Origin: Erinaceus europaeus
Taxonomy: Eukaryota > Chordata > Mammalia > Eulipotyphla > Erinaceidae
NCBI RefSeq assembly: GCF_950295315.1
Contig: NC_080171.1
Span: 90,703,016-90,767,015 of the forward strand
DNA length: 64,000 nucleotides
Direction: 5' to 3'
Below, in pieces: positions 32,630-43,151 of this stretch. The notes under the pieces are model-generated. The model was not told the origin of the DNA, did not search any database, and saw only the letters and a list, made by a program, of their open reading frames with translations. A program made the position numbers and the translations under genes. Numbering within the stretch: position 1 is the first letter of the stretch; every line of letters starts with the position of its first letter.

Positions 32630-32984
32630 AAAACATTGCATACTCATCAGAATTCCTCCCTAATAGAAAGGACATTAGGCAAGGCTTAAGGGGGCATATG
32701 TTTTGGGTTTGATTCTATTACCTTTGCTTTCTATGATTGTGAAAAAGTGCCCCTCCATTCCCACCATGAGCCTGTTTCTACATCTCTATAATGAAGGGCT
32801 GGAACTTGACTGCTCCCCCTTCAACAGAGTCCATGGCAGGCAGTGTTAATCATTCATGGCATTCTGTATACTGTGAGTCCAGAGCAGATCTCAGAATCCT
32901 TAACTCAATGTCAATCAGAACTGGCATAGGATTTCTGTTCCATCCACCAGAACTAGAATAGATTATTCTTAGACTTGCTTTCTT
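32630..32984. other. Single-copy or old repeat DNA
   Basis: No gene is supported. TACATCTCTATAATGAAGGG near 32778 has a faint MIR-like look, too weak to call. Confidence 0.45.
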
Positions 32985-33272
32985 TTTTAATTTTTTTATA
33001 TTTATTTATTCCCTTTTGTTGCCCTTATTGCTTTATTGTTGAAGTTCTTATTGTTGTTATTGATGTCATTGTTGTTGGGTAAGACAAAGAGAAATGGAGA
33101 GAGGAGGGGAAGACAGAGAAGGGGAGAGAAAGACAGACACCTATAGACCTGCTTCACCACCTGTGAAGTGACTCCTCTGAGGGTGGGGAGTCTCGAACCA
33201 GGATCTTTATGCCGGTCCTTGTGCTTTGTGCCACCTGTGCTTAACCTGCTGTGCTACCACTGCCTGATTCCC
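32985..33272 (-). mobile_element. tRNA-related SINE, family 2
   Basis: Same layout as 32325-32615 on the minus strand: GGGAATCAGGCAGTGGTAGC head, GGTTCGAGACTCCCCACCCT, GTGAAGCAGGTCTATAGGTG, then a tail with ATAACAACAATAAGAACTTC and GGGCAACAAAAGGG. A small deletion removed part of the box B context. Confidence 0.92.
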
Positions 33273-33284
33273 AGATTTCATTTT

Positions 33285-33442
33285 TTAAAAATAGAGATAC
33301 ACAGAAAGAGGCAGAGAGAAAGAATGAAAGACGCTACAGTAACAAGGTTTCCATCAGTGAGGTAGGGGCCCAGGTTGGAACCTGAGACGTGTACATGTCA
33401 AAGCAATCAGTGAACTACCCAAGTGAACTATTTTGCCAGTCC
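33285..33442 (-). repeat. SINE-like family 3
   Basis: AGAGGCAGAGAGAAAGAATG, then AGGTAGGGGCCCAGGTTGGA, GTACATGTCAAAGCAATCAG and AAGTGAACTATTTTGCCAGT. The same order is seen at 33900-34087. Box-like CCAACCTGGG on the minus strand suggests a tRNA-derived family that I cannot name. Confidence 0.6.
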
Positions 33443-33515
33443 TCTTTCACTTCTGATATTATTGTGTGCTCTGAAGATCATTGATTGTAGTTGAAGAAGA
33501 AAATTAAAGACACAT

Positions 33516-33803
33516 GCTTGGGCTGGGCTGGGTGGGAGGTGGCACACTCAGTTAAGTGCACTTTTATCAATTTACAAAAACCAAGGATCTATGTTCGAGC
33601 CCCGCTCCCCACCTACAGGGAGGATACCTCACAAGTGGTAAAGCAGGTCTATAGGTGTCTGTCTTTCTTCCTTTCTCTACATTTCTCTCTGTGAGTAAAA
33701 AATAAAATAAAAATGAGAAAAGAAAAGAAAAAAGTGGCCGCCAGGAGCCATGGAATTTCAATGCTGAAGCACTGTGATAACCCTGGGGGGATAAAATAAA
33801 AAA
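33516..33803 (+). mobile_element. tRNA-related SINE, family 1, extended 3' module
   Basis: The head is GGGCTGGGCTGGGTGGGAGG with CAGTTAAGTGCAC, then GTTCGAGCCCCGCTCCCCAC, GTGGTAAAGCAGGTCTATAGG and a pyrimidine tract. After an AAAATAAAATAAAA tail it continues with GTGGCCGCCAGGAGCCATGG to AATAACCCTGG-like sequence. The same extra module is present at about 63095-63175, so it is a SINE subfamily with a second 3' part. Approximate flanking repeat: AAGACACATGCT / AAGACATGCT. Confidence 0.82.
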
Positions 33804-33899
33804 GCAAGACATGCTGGTCGAAAAATTTTGTTTTTATATGTTGCTATTGTTTGTCTTTTTAAAAAAAATTTTATCTTGCTTTTCTGCTCTGGGTTGACT

Positions 33900-34087
33900 T
33901 TCTCAGCAAGAAAGGGAGAGAAAGAATATGCATGAATGGGGGACGGGGAGGTGAGAGAAAGGGAGAGAGAGAGAGAGGCAGAGAGAGAGAAAGAGGCAAC
34001 AATGTCATCGCTTCCTCCAGCAAGGTAGGAGTCAAAGTCAAATGCAGGTCAGGTACACTATCTAGGTGAACTATTTTGCCAGCCCAG
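33900..34087 (-). repeat. SINE-like family 3
   Basis: GAAAGGGAGAGAAAGAATAT, (GA)n, CATCGCTTCCTCCAGCAAGG, AGGTACACTATCTAGGTGAA and CTATTTTGCCAGCCC match 33285-33442. The GA-rich stretch at 33953-33993 is part of it. Confidence 0.6.
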
Positions 34088-34089
34088 TA

Positions 34090-36770
34090 GCAAACAATTC
34101 AGAATGGCTTTGCATGTCAGCTTGGATGTCAACAGCTTTCAAGCAGAATCACTTCTCAAAATGCTCAAAGCCATGCAACAAATGATAGCCCAGTGGCTTC
34201 ATTTTAATCAGGCAGGGCATAAGAGGCCATGTTTCCATTACAAGGAGATCTATAAAGAAGCACACCCATTAATGGCTCCCATTAAATTCAGGGCATGTGG
34301 GGAAAATTGTGTCTTGATTTAGTTTAGCAACAGGAAGATATTGGCAAGATAATCACATAAAAGCACCACCTTTTATGGCAGGGCTATTTGATTTTATGTC
34401 AGCAGGTTTCAATTTCCCACATTTTTATGATGGAATATAGGTTTCCCCACCTAATGTATGCATTATCCCGAGTAAAGGTTAAATAGATTGTTTTAACATT
34501 CAGGATTCCAACTTGATAATAATGATAGAACGGTAATACTGCTTGTTACAGAACTTCCTTCCTCTACCTCCACTGTACCATTCCCCTTCCTAAGCGGCCC
34601 CCATGTTGAGGGGTGGTGGGGAGGGACAGAGAAGCCAGTGGGACAAAAAAAAAAAAAAAAGAAAGGACACAGACTGAGCTCAATACATGTGAGACAACTG
34701 CGGTTATTTTCCTCCCTATTATGCCTTAAGGGTCTGAAGAGAATGAAAAGAGGTGATGAATACAGTGTGCACTTTACAGAGTCAAATAAATTCTGAAACA
34801 TAAATTCACACTCACTCATGCATCAGAAAATCATCTTCCCAAATCAAACTTTTAATTTAGATCAACACACAAAAGGACCATTATTTCTTCCTTGAGGCAT
34901 GATTCTCAAGGCCCTGGTAGCTTCCTGCTGTGTATCGAAAGATGAGAGTTGGTCCAGAATGTCTGACACCCTCCCTCTTCCCTGTACTGTTCCTCAGTTG
35001 TAATACCAAGGCTGTGTGTGGACCTAGTTAGAATATTGCTTTGGTGTCAGAAATGAGGGAGGCGGGATGGGAAGCCCATAGAGCTATTTGCTCTTATTAT
35101 TCCGCCCAGTCTTTGGGCACACTTAAGCTCTTAATTCATCCTTATTTTTTTTTTTACCTCTTCCTTTCTCTGATAAGTTTTTAAAGAGCCTTTGAAAGGA
35201 AGACTAATATTTCAGGCCAAATGTAATTGGCAGCCCCCTCCCCTGAGCCTTTGTTGAAAAGCTCTGGCTTTGGAAGAACTGGTATCTATCAGGAGCTGAA
35301 TCTGAAGTTATTATTTGGTGGTCTCCTTGAAAAGAATCCAAGCTGTCCCTTTAAATCCATTCCTCTGCCTTTCAGCTTGGCCTTATTTAAATATTCCAGA
35401 CAATTTCTGGACTTAATAATGATGAATATGATTAAGATTTTGGTTTAATAAGAGTGTTAAGAAAAGATTTTTCATTTTGACGAAGGTGGGCTGCTGTGAA
35501 AATTGAATTGGCACCAGGCCTCCCAGGCCACACTGACCCAGATGGTTCCTCACTTCTCCAGGCCTGTTAACTCTCTCTGGACAGAATCCTAGGAGCAATC
35601 CAATGACTGTTCCTAACCCTTGTAGAGAAAACCCCTACCTGGCTGGATTAGCAGCAGGGTGCTCTTTCCTCCCTTCCAGGCCACCCTCATTTTCATACAT
35701 AAATAACTAGTCACTCCTTTGGATTTAAAAGCAAGATTAATTAATTTATTATAAGATAGAGAATGACAGAGGGAGAGGAGAACCGGACCACTGCTCAACA
35801 CTGACATAAGGTGGTGTCAGGTATTGTACATGTAGACCTCTTGTAGCTCCAGTGTCACATTTTGTTAGCATCAGTAGGTACTTGTAAGAACCTTTGACCT
35901 TCGGGGCCTCAGGCATGTTTGCATTATCTTCTTGACTTAACTCCCTTCCTTAGAATCCTTCATTACAGTTTTCGGGGAAGTCTGAAACTGAATCCTTCTC
36001 ACAAACCACGTCATCGCCTTAATCTACAATTAATTACTTTTGTTGCAACAAAGGTTATAGTTAAAACCCAGTGTCTGCATGGTGAATACATTGATCCACA
36101 GGAGCTTCTTCTTTTTTTTTTTCTCTTTCAGTTTTTTTCTTTCTGTGTTTAAGTTTTGATAGAAACCGATAAATAGGAAAAGGGCCTAGAGAAAAAGAGA
36201 TACCTGCATCATTGCTTTAACATTTGTGAGGCCACAGGTCTAGACCATTGTAATGTCAAGTTGTCCCTCGCTCAATGGTTACTTTGGCTCATGCTTGCAT
36301 GCCTAGGTCCTGCGACTGTCCCATCTGTTTAAACCCAGATTATACAGTAGTTTGTCCTGCCTACTGAGAAATCTGTATCCCATACTTGTACTCCACCCCC
36401 ACCCTTTCCTTGATTGCCATGCAAGAAATAAACTGGATACATAGAAAGCTTTCACTAAACAAACATTGTGTTGGGTAGTTACTCTGTGCAAGTAAATGTT
36501 TGGTTTCCTTTGAGACTGGAAAAAGTCATCATGTCCCTAGAAATGGTCGCTTATGAGGCTTTCAAATTCTAATCCTAACATATCTCTAGCCTCATATCTT
36601 TCTTCAGCGCAATAAACTAGAACTTCCTTTATTTCCATCCACTCACTCCTGTCACTTGTTACTCCATAACCCTGTATGTGCTGGTCTCTCTCTCCCTAAT
36701 TTATCTGTCTCATTCTTGCTCACCATTATGATCACTTGAAAAGTCTAATTTTTATAAGGAATTAATTATT
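34090..36770. other. Repeat-poor 2.7-kb block, no gene recognised
   Basis: This is the longest stretch without a clear recent transposon. It has balanced composition, several TAAT/ATTA-rich clusters (for example 35358-35450, AATAATGATGAATATGATTA) and small open frames without recognisable domains. A poly(A) interruption lies at about 34647-34662. 36190-36300 and 35740-35830 have weak SINE-like features that I cannot assign. It could hold conserved non-coding elements; this cannot be tested from one sequence. Confidence 0.5.
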
Positions 36771-36962
36771 TTAAATCTTTTTATTTTATTTATTATTGGA
36801 TGAAGACAGAAACTGAGAGGAGAGGAAAAGAGACAGAGACATCTCAGCCCTGCTTCACTACTCATGAAACTTTCCCCCTGCAGGTGGGTATCAGAGGCTT
36901 GAACCTGGGTCCTTGTGTACTGTGATGTGTGCACTTAACCAGGTGTGCCACTGCCTGGCCCC
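36771..36962 (-). mobile_element. tRNA-related SINE, family 1
   Basis: Minus strand: GGGGCCAGGCAGTGGCACAC, CTGGTTAAGTGCACACATCA, GGTTCAAGCCTCTGATACCC, CTGCAGGGGGAAAGTTTCAT, then a purine-to-pyrimidine tract and AATAAATAAAATAAA tail. Confidence 0.9.
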
Positions 36963-37189
36963 AAGAATCTACTTTGTAAAGTGTCCCTTGATAACACTTG
37001 AGGACTTCCTTTCTGGTGTCCTGTTTCTGTAACGAGTTTCCTGAGTTTGGGGTCTTTGTCTCCTCTGTCAATGCTGTATCTTGATGGCTGATGTGGGTGC
37101 CTTACATTTGACGCTGGAATGATTTTGTTTGTATTGTTCTTTTTGGGGCCAGACGAAAGTATGTTATAAATGAGTGCTAACCCCAAAAA

Positions 37190-37345
37190 GAATTGTGGCT
37201 CATACTCCCAGAGGGGTAAACACTAGGGAAGTTTCCAATGAGTGGATGGGGCACAGATCTCTGGTGGTGTGCACTGTATGGAATTATACACCCATTATTT
37301 TACAATTGTGTAAATCAATATTAAATCACTAATAACAAATTTACA
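37190..37345 (+). repeat. L1 3' end fragment, diverged subfamily
   Basis: TGGCTCATACTCCCAGAGGG, then AGATCTCTGGTGGTGTGCAC and an ending AATATTAAATCACTAATAAC that differs from the main family tail. Confidence 0.65.
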
Positions 37346-37884
37346 AAAATATGAGTGCTAACAATCTTGTGTGGCTGGGAAAATGCTTCAAAGGGGCTAG
37401 AGTAGGGATTGGATGGAAAGGGCTACTATAAAGCTGGTGGCGTCCTGGAAGTTAAGAGTTTTGCAGAGGAGAAGCTGGACAGTCATCAGAATCTGGTTCA
37501 GCTTGCAGGTATGCATTTGTGAGAAAAGAACTTGAGGTCAGGGAGAGGTTTGAACATGGCTCAGGATATGTAAACCATCACACATTGTTGTGGAATGATC
37601 TCTACAGAGTGTGTTGTATGTAATGTTGAAGCACAAGAAAAGCTTTATTAGCTGAAGGTAGGTAAATGCTAAAAATCCCAGGATCCCCATTTAGCCCAGG
37701 AATACAAATGATTACTTTTTTTTTCCAGCATAGTAATTGATTCATTAGTCGGATCTCTGAAAGAGCTTCTGTTTCTAACTCTGGAGTTAATTTCACAGGT
37801 AGACTTTACAATAAGAGAAAAGTCAGCTTTTGCGGGGAAAAAACCGCTAAACATCATTTCCTAACACTAGGTTTTTGTAAATTT
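37346..37884. other. Single-copy DNA
   Basis: No gene or repeat is recognised. The minus-strand open frames at 37602-37857 show no family feature. Confidence 0.55.
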
Positions 37885-38870
37885 TTGTGTCACTGATTTA
37901 ATATTGATTTACAGAATTATAAAATAACAGGGGTTTTATTCCTCCACACCTTTCCCACCATCACAGTTCTGTGTCCCCACTCCCTTCATTGGGAACTGCA
38001 TTAGTTTTACCTAAGGTCACAGATAAGGGTTGGCTATTATTTGTATATCTACATGTATTTTCCCTTTTTCTCTATGACCCTACTTCTCTTCCTTTCTAAG
38101 TCACGCCTACTACTTCTGAGTGACTTTCTATTTTGTTTGTTTTGTTTTGTTTTGTTTTTCTCTTTTCTCTCCAGATCCTGATGAGTTCAGAGGCCTCTGG
38201 TCATCTTCCCACTTATCCCTCTCAGAGTATGAACCTGAATTCTTATTTTTTTATTACCTTTATTTATTGGATATAGATGGCCATAAATTGAGAAGGTAGA
38301 GGGGGGGAAGAGAAAGAGAAACACCTGTAGCACCACTTCACCACTTGCAAAGCTTTCCTTCTGCAGGAAGGGACCAGGGCCTTGAATCCAGGTCCTTGCA
38401 CACTGTATGTAACATGTGTGCTCAACCAGGTGTACCACCCCCCAACCCCCTGGATCAAAATTCTTTATGGGATGAAATAGGTGGAAAATCTGGCTTCTGT
38501 AATTGCTTCTCCACTGAGCATGCATGTTGGCAGGTGAGTTCATAGTCCCAGTCTATTTCTGTCTTTCCCTGGATGGGAAGGGCTATGACTTTGGTAATTT
38601 TTGATATATTTTGATAGCTAACCTGCAGGTGGATTAAAGATGTTGTCTGGGAAGGTGGTGTCAGAGTTGAGAACAGGGATAGAAAGCTGGGTCAGGGCAG
38701 AGAGTAGCTCCCAAACATGAAGAAAATATATAAATACAGTTAATTGTTTACTACATTTATCTGATCTGGAGCCTATATCTATTAATATTTAGTATGGAAG
38801 CCCGTCTAATAACCTCTCTGAATATGTAATTCTATGTTAGCACTCCATGGTCAAAGCTGGAAATATTATT
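37885..38870 (-). repeat. Old antisense L1 3'UTR copy split by a SINE
   Basis: Antisense terminal module at 37885-38010 (GATTTAATATTGATTTACAG; CACAGTTCTGTGTCCCCACT). After other family sequence it is interrupted by the SINE at 38246-38452. It resumes with GGCTTCTGTAATTGCTTCTC, CAGAGAGTAGCTCCCAAAC and GAGCCTATATC. A (TTTTG)n tract lies near 38130-38157. Confidence 0.65.
38246..38452 (-). mobile_element. tRNA-related SINE, family 1
   Basis: Minus strand: TTGGGGGGTGGTACACCTGG head, GTGCAAGGACCTGGATTCAA box B, CTGCAGAAGGAAAGCTTTGC, and ATCCAATAAATAAAGGTAAT tail. It is nested in an older L1 3'UTR copy. Flanks AATTCTTAT and AATTCTTTAT look like an imperfect target duplication. Confidence 0.88.
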
Positions 38871-38909
38871 TTTTTTGTTTTAGTATTATTTATTTATTTA
38901 TTTTTAAAA

Positions 38910-38998
38910 TTTTTTATTTATAAAAAGGAAACATTGACTAAACCATAGGATAAGAGGGGTACAACTCTACACAATTCCCACCATCAGAACTCTGTATC
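38910..38998 (-). repeat. L1 3' end, left arm of a second outward-facing pair
   Basis: Antisense last 85 bases of the family (GACTAAACCATAGGATAAGA; CATCAGAACTCTGTATCC). It abuts a plus-strand copy at 38999, so the two 3' ends point outward. Confidence 0.82.
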
Positions 38999-39290
38999 CT
39001 GGAGTCCTGCCTCCCCAGAGCCATGCCCCACTAGGAAAAGAGAGAAACAGGATGGAAGTATGGATCCACCTGCCAGTGCCTATGTTCAGTGGGGAAGCAA
39101 TTACAAAAGCCAGACCTTCCACCTCCTGCACCCTATAGTGACCTCGGGTCCATACTCCCAAAGGATAAAGAATAGAAAAGCTTTCAAGGGAAGGGATGGG
39201 ATACAGAGTTCTGGTGGTAGGAATTGTACCCATTTTATCCTATAATCTTCTCACTATTTCCATTTTATAAATAACAAAATTGAATTGAAG
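38999..39290 (+). repeat. L1 3' end, right arm of a second outward-facing pair
   Basis: Starts TGGAGTCCTGCCTCCCCAGA and runs through GGGGAAGCAATTACAAAAGC to TTTTATAAATAACAAAATTG. It contains the complement of the left arm at 39198-39270. Confidence 0.85.
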
Positions 39291-39579
39291 CTGAAAAAAA
39301 AAAGAAAGAAAAAATTACAAGTCATGTTCCAGAGGTCCAACGAGTGGGAGAAATGTAGATTTTTAAAAAGAATGAGGAAATTTCCTTGTAGTGTTGGAAT
39401 TTTAAAAACACAATAGATGACTATAATTGTAACCAAGTTAGCTGGGAGCTTGTTTCTTCTTCAACAATCCTATGGTTGAGATTTACCTTATTATACTTGA
39501 CCCCATCATGTGACCCTGATCCATCTTATCTGTCTGGGTTAAGGTTATAGGTAACTTAGTATTAAAAAATAAACAATAT
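39291..39579. other. Single-copy DNA
   Basis: No gene or repeat recognised. Confidence 0.55.
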
Positions 39580-39842
39580 GGGGGCTGGGCGGTAGCATAG
39601 CAGGTTAAAGACACATGGAGCAAAGCGCAAGGACCAGCTTGTGAATTCTGGTGCAAGCCCCTGGCTCCCCACGTGCAAGGGTGGCTCGCTTCACTGGAGG
39701 TGAAGCAGGTCTGTGGGTGTCTTTCTCTCTGCCTCCCCCTCCTCTCTTCATTTCTCTCTGTCCTATCCAACAACAACAATAATAACCACAACAATGATAA
39801 ACAACAACAAGGGCAACAAAAGGGAAAAATGGCCTTCAAAAT
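39580..39842 (+). mobile_element. tRNA-related SINE, family 2
   Basis: GGGGGCTGGGCGGTAGCATA head, AAAGCGCAAGGACCAGCTTG, GTGCAAGCCCCTGGCTCCCC, TGAAGCAGGTCTGTGGGTGT, CTCTCTGTCCTATCCAACAA and GGGCAACAAAAGGG tail. Confidence 0.92.
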
Positions 39843-40027
39843 AAAAACTTTATATTTCAAATTTCTTAAACAATTTAAGCCCAAGGTCTGTATTCAATGA
39901 GTTTACAAATTTGATACATTGAATACTTAAACTAAAGAAATCATGTACTTTTATAAATGTAGGCAGTTATAGAAACTGAAATATTCAGTGTATTTTCCCT
40001 GAAATATTGACTTTTAAGTGACTTAAT

Positions 40028-40175
40028 AGTTCAAGCCCCTGGTCTCCCCCTGCAGGGGGGAAAACTACAGGAATGGTGAAGCAGGGTTGCTGGTTTTTCT
40101 CTTTATCTCTCCCTGCCCTCTCAACTTCTCCTCTGTATCTATCTAATAAGAAAGACAGACAAAAGAAAGACATTG
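40028..40175 (+). mobile_element. tRNA-related SINE, family 1, 5'-truncated
   Basis: Begins at box B (AGTTCAAGCCCCTGGTCTCC), continues with CTGCAGGGGGGAAAACTACA, GGTGAAGCAGGGTTGCTGG and a pyrimidine tract. Confidence 0.85.
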
Positions 40176-40494
40176 AATTAAAAAATAGAATCTGGCTTAG
40201 TACCAGCTGGAGGTAGACAGTCCACAGAAATTTGCAGAGTACAGATGGAGCCACTGTGGCAATTTGACTGGAAGAGGGAGGTTGAGGCTGATGATAGAAG
40301 AACAATGTTGGCATTAGAATCCTTTACAACTCATTTTATATCCTGCTTTAGTAGTCAGAACTCCAGTGAATCCCTATATTAGTGGCCTTGAATTTTGTAG
40401 AAAAAAAATACTGGGATTTTTATATAGCTCTAGGATTGTATTTCTTAAGACTTCTCATGAATTTCTAAAGATTGGATTTTTCGATGATCATTGG

Positions 40495-40665
40495 TGTGAC
40501 TGTCATGTGCACTGTAAGATGCTTAACAGCCTCCTTGACCTCTACCTACTTGATGAGAATAGTATCACTTCCTTCCCATGATTTTTACACCTAAAAATAT
40601 CTTTAGCCATTGGCAAGCCACTCAGAGGGTAAAGGCAGAAGTCTGTATTGAGAAGAACTGCTGTA
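40495..40665 (+). mobile_element. MER5A-like hAT DNA transposon fragment
   Basis: GTCATGTGCACTGTAAGATG, TTAACAGCCTCCTTGACCTC, TACCTACTTGATGAGAATAG and CCTAAAAATATCTTTAGCCA match the order of the non-autonomous MER5A family as I remember it. It is ancient, diverged and non-coding. Confidence 0.72.
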
Positions 40666-40870
40666 GGGACTATCAGACTATCAAAATAATTTATCCAATG
40701 AATACAAAAACATGAAAATATATTCCATTCATATCTAAGATTTTGACAGAACTATGGTGGGTGGTTATCATTGGGGGCTGAAGGCATAGAACTTCTAAGG
40801 TGAGAGTGATGTGGAATCCCATTAATAGTATCTTATCATCTTGCAAATCACTAGTTATGAAAAGAAAGAG

Positions 40871-41098
40871 GGGCCAGGTGGTGGCACACCTTGTTAAGTG
40901 CACAAACTACAGTGTGCAAGGACCCAGGTTCAAGCCCCTGGTCCCCATCTGCAGGGGGAGAGCTTTATGAGAGGGTGAAGCATGGTTGCAGGTGTCACTG
41001 TCTCTTTTTCCTTCTCTATATCCCACTCCCATCTCAATTTCTCCTTGTCTCTATCCAGCAATAAATAATAAAGTAAATTAAAAAATTTTTAAAAACAA
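40871..41098 (+). mobile_element. tRNA-related SINE, family 1
   Basis: GGGCCAGGTGGTGGCACACC, TTGTTAAGTGCACAAACTAC, AGGTTCAAGCCCCTGGTCCC, CTGCAGGGGGAGAGCTTTAT, GTCTCTATCCAGCAATAAAT. An AAAAGAAA-type flanking repeat is seen on both sides. Confidence 0.92.
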
Positions 41099-41234
41099 CA
41101 AAAAAGAAATCATTTATTCATAGTTCTCACTTTTTTCATAAAGAAGCTTTGAAGCCCAGGGGTGAGGAAAATGGGGCTTACACTTTGAAGTCTGATAGCA
41201 CCATTAGTCTGTTGCTTAAGCTTGAACCACACAA

Positions 41235-41310
41235 GTTCAGATCTCTCCATTCCTTCAGGCCTTTGCATTTGTGTTCAGATCTCTCCATTCCTTCAGGCCT
41301 TTGTAAATGT
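41235..41310. repeat. 38-bp tandem duplication
   Basis: GTTCAGATCTCTCCATTCCT continuing into TCAGGCCTTTG is present at 41235 and again at 41273. The two units of about 38 bases differ only near their ends, indicating a recent local duplication. Confidence 0.92.
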
Positions 41311-41368
41311 GTTGCATTTGCTATAACCTCCAGTTTTTCCTTTCGTACATACAGACAATTCCTATACA

Positions 41369-41533
41369 GTCTTGCCCTACTAGGAAAGAGAGAGGCAGGC
41401 TGAGAGTATGGATAGACCTGTCAATACCCATGTTCAACAGGGAAGCAATTACAGAAGTCAGACCTTCCACTTTCTGCATTCCACATTGACCTTGGGTCCA
41501 TACTCCCAGAGGGATAAAAAATAGGAAAGCTAT
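41369..41533 (+). repeat. L1 3' end fragment interrupted by L1 D
   Basis: CCTACTAGGAAAGAGAGAGG, CAGGGAAGCAATTACAGAAG and CATACTCCCAGAGGGATAAA, then it stops at ATAGGAAAGCTATA where L1 D begins. The missing remainder of a full module would start CAGGGGAGG. Confidence 0.88.
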
Positions 41534-41540
41534 AAGCTAG

Positions 41541-43151
41541 GAAGATGGCGGACTGAGAAGATGCTAGTGGCTTGAGCTCTGACCACATCTTCTGGAAATG
41601 GTAGGATTTTCTGCCTTTAGTAGGCCAGTCAATAAGGGGTCCTAGTGGTGACACCAAGGAGGTGACTATAACTTAATTTGGGTTAAAATACAGAGTAGGA
41701 AAAAAGGGAAAAAAATTTTTTTCTTTCTTTTAAATTATTAAGCACACCTCCTCCCCCTCCCCCCCCATAACCAGTCCCTGGGGACCAACTACTAGCAGGC
41801 TCCCCTGCTGAGCCCCTTTCTTTACCAAAATTCCTGTCCCACAAGGGAGTATCATTCATTCTAAGTCTATCTACACCCTTCTGAAACCTCTGGCTTATTT
41901 TCTTTCTTATTAGCCAACCCCCCCACCTCACCTCGCATAGCTAATTAAATAATTAAAAATAAATAAATAAAAACTCTTTCCTTTCACTGCTCTTTTATGA
42001 CTGTTCTTTTTCTTATCTTTTTCTTTTTTCTCTCTCTCTTTCTTTTTTTTCTTTTTCTCATACTTGCCATCCTTTCTTCCTTAATCCTACAGCTTCCAAA
42101 GCCACAGGTCCCATCCCCCACATCACCAAACAGTGTGCTTTTTTGAATTCACTGATACACATTTGGGAATTATTTTGGGGAAGAATTCTGACTCAGAATT
42201 GGACTCTCACTGCGAGTATCTTTGCTCAATATCCCTTCCTCCTTTAGCTACCTCTAGAATATACAGTGGATAGTAGATCTGCATAACTGTCTATTTCAGC
42301 TATCCTTGTCTAGTCCTGAGTTTTGTTTTTTTTTTTCTCTTTCTTAACAATAAGCTGCCACTGATCAGGAGATTTGAGGTAATCTGGGACAGGGTTTTTT
42401 TTTTTTTACCCTGCTATATTTTATTATTAATATTATATAAATGCATATATCTTTTCCCCCTTTAGGTTGATCAGAATTAACTCTTAAGGTATCTTTCATT
42501 GCTAGGGTAGTGGCCATCTTATCTATTTTGGGAGGAAGTTGTCTGTCACTCCTACCTCCTCAACAGACTCTCCCCGCCCCCATTCTTAGCTAATTAAAAA
42601 ATTAAATTAAATTAAATTAAAAATAAAGTAATAAAAAAAGTTTTCCCTTCAGTGCTTTTTTAATCACAGCTCTTTTTCTTATCTTTTATCTTTTCTCTCT
42701 CTTGTCTCTTTTTTCTTTTTCTTTTTTTTTTTTATCTTGTCATACACTTCTTTCTTCCTAGCCTTTCTGAATTTGTGAATTATTTTGGGGAAGAAATCTG
42801 ACTCTCTATGTGTGTATCTCTGCTCTACTTCCCTTTCCCCTCTTGTTACCCCTAGAATAGACAGTAGATAGTAGATTCGTGTAACTGTCTATTCTTGCTA
42901 TTCTGTCTATTCTTCCTTCTTTCTTTTCTCTTTCTTCTTCACTTGGACTTAGTTGCTATTTTTTCATGGACATTGTTTGGCTAACTGGTAGTAATTAAAC
43001 TGCTTCAATAACTGCTACAGTTGCTACCGTAATTCCTGAGATTGGTAAGTGCAATTGTCATAAAGGTATTTAGTACAGTGTTGCTTGTACTTAAGACACA
43101 ACAACTGAGGAACAACAGTGCATAAAAATAAAAAACACATAAATAAAAAAA
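41541..43151 (+). promoter_or_regulatory. L1 D 5'UTR with two tandem units
   Basis: The word ending ATTATTTTGGGG falls at 42180 and again at 42790 (period 610). CAGTGGATAGTAGATC starts at 42264 and CAGTAGATAGTAGATT at 42862 (period 598). The units correspond to those of L1 C but the POU octamers are mutated. Long pyrimidine runs separate the blocks. Confidence 0.75.

Noticed and set aside
32364..32689. Two overlapping open frames of 75-96 codons
   Set aside because: They lie in the antisense strand of a SINE and its flank; similar frames appear at other family 2 SINEs.
35227..35448. 73-codon frame starting MAAPSPEPLLKSS as a possible exon
   Set aside because: No splice-site pattern, domain or family resemblance supports it; the start context and length are within chance.
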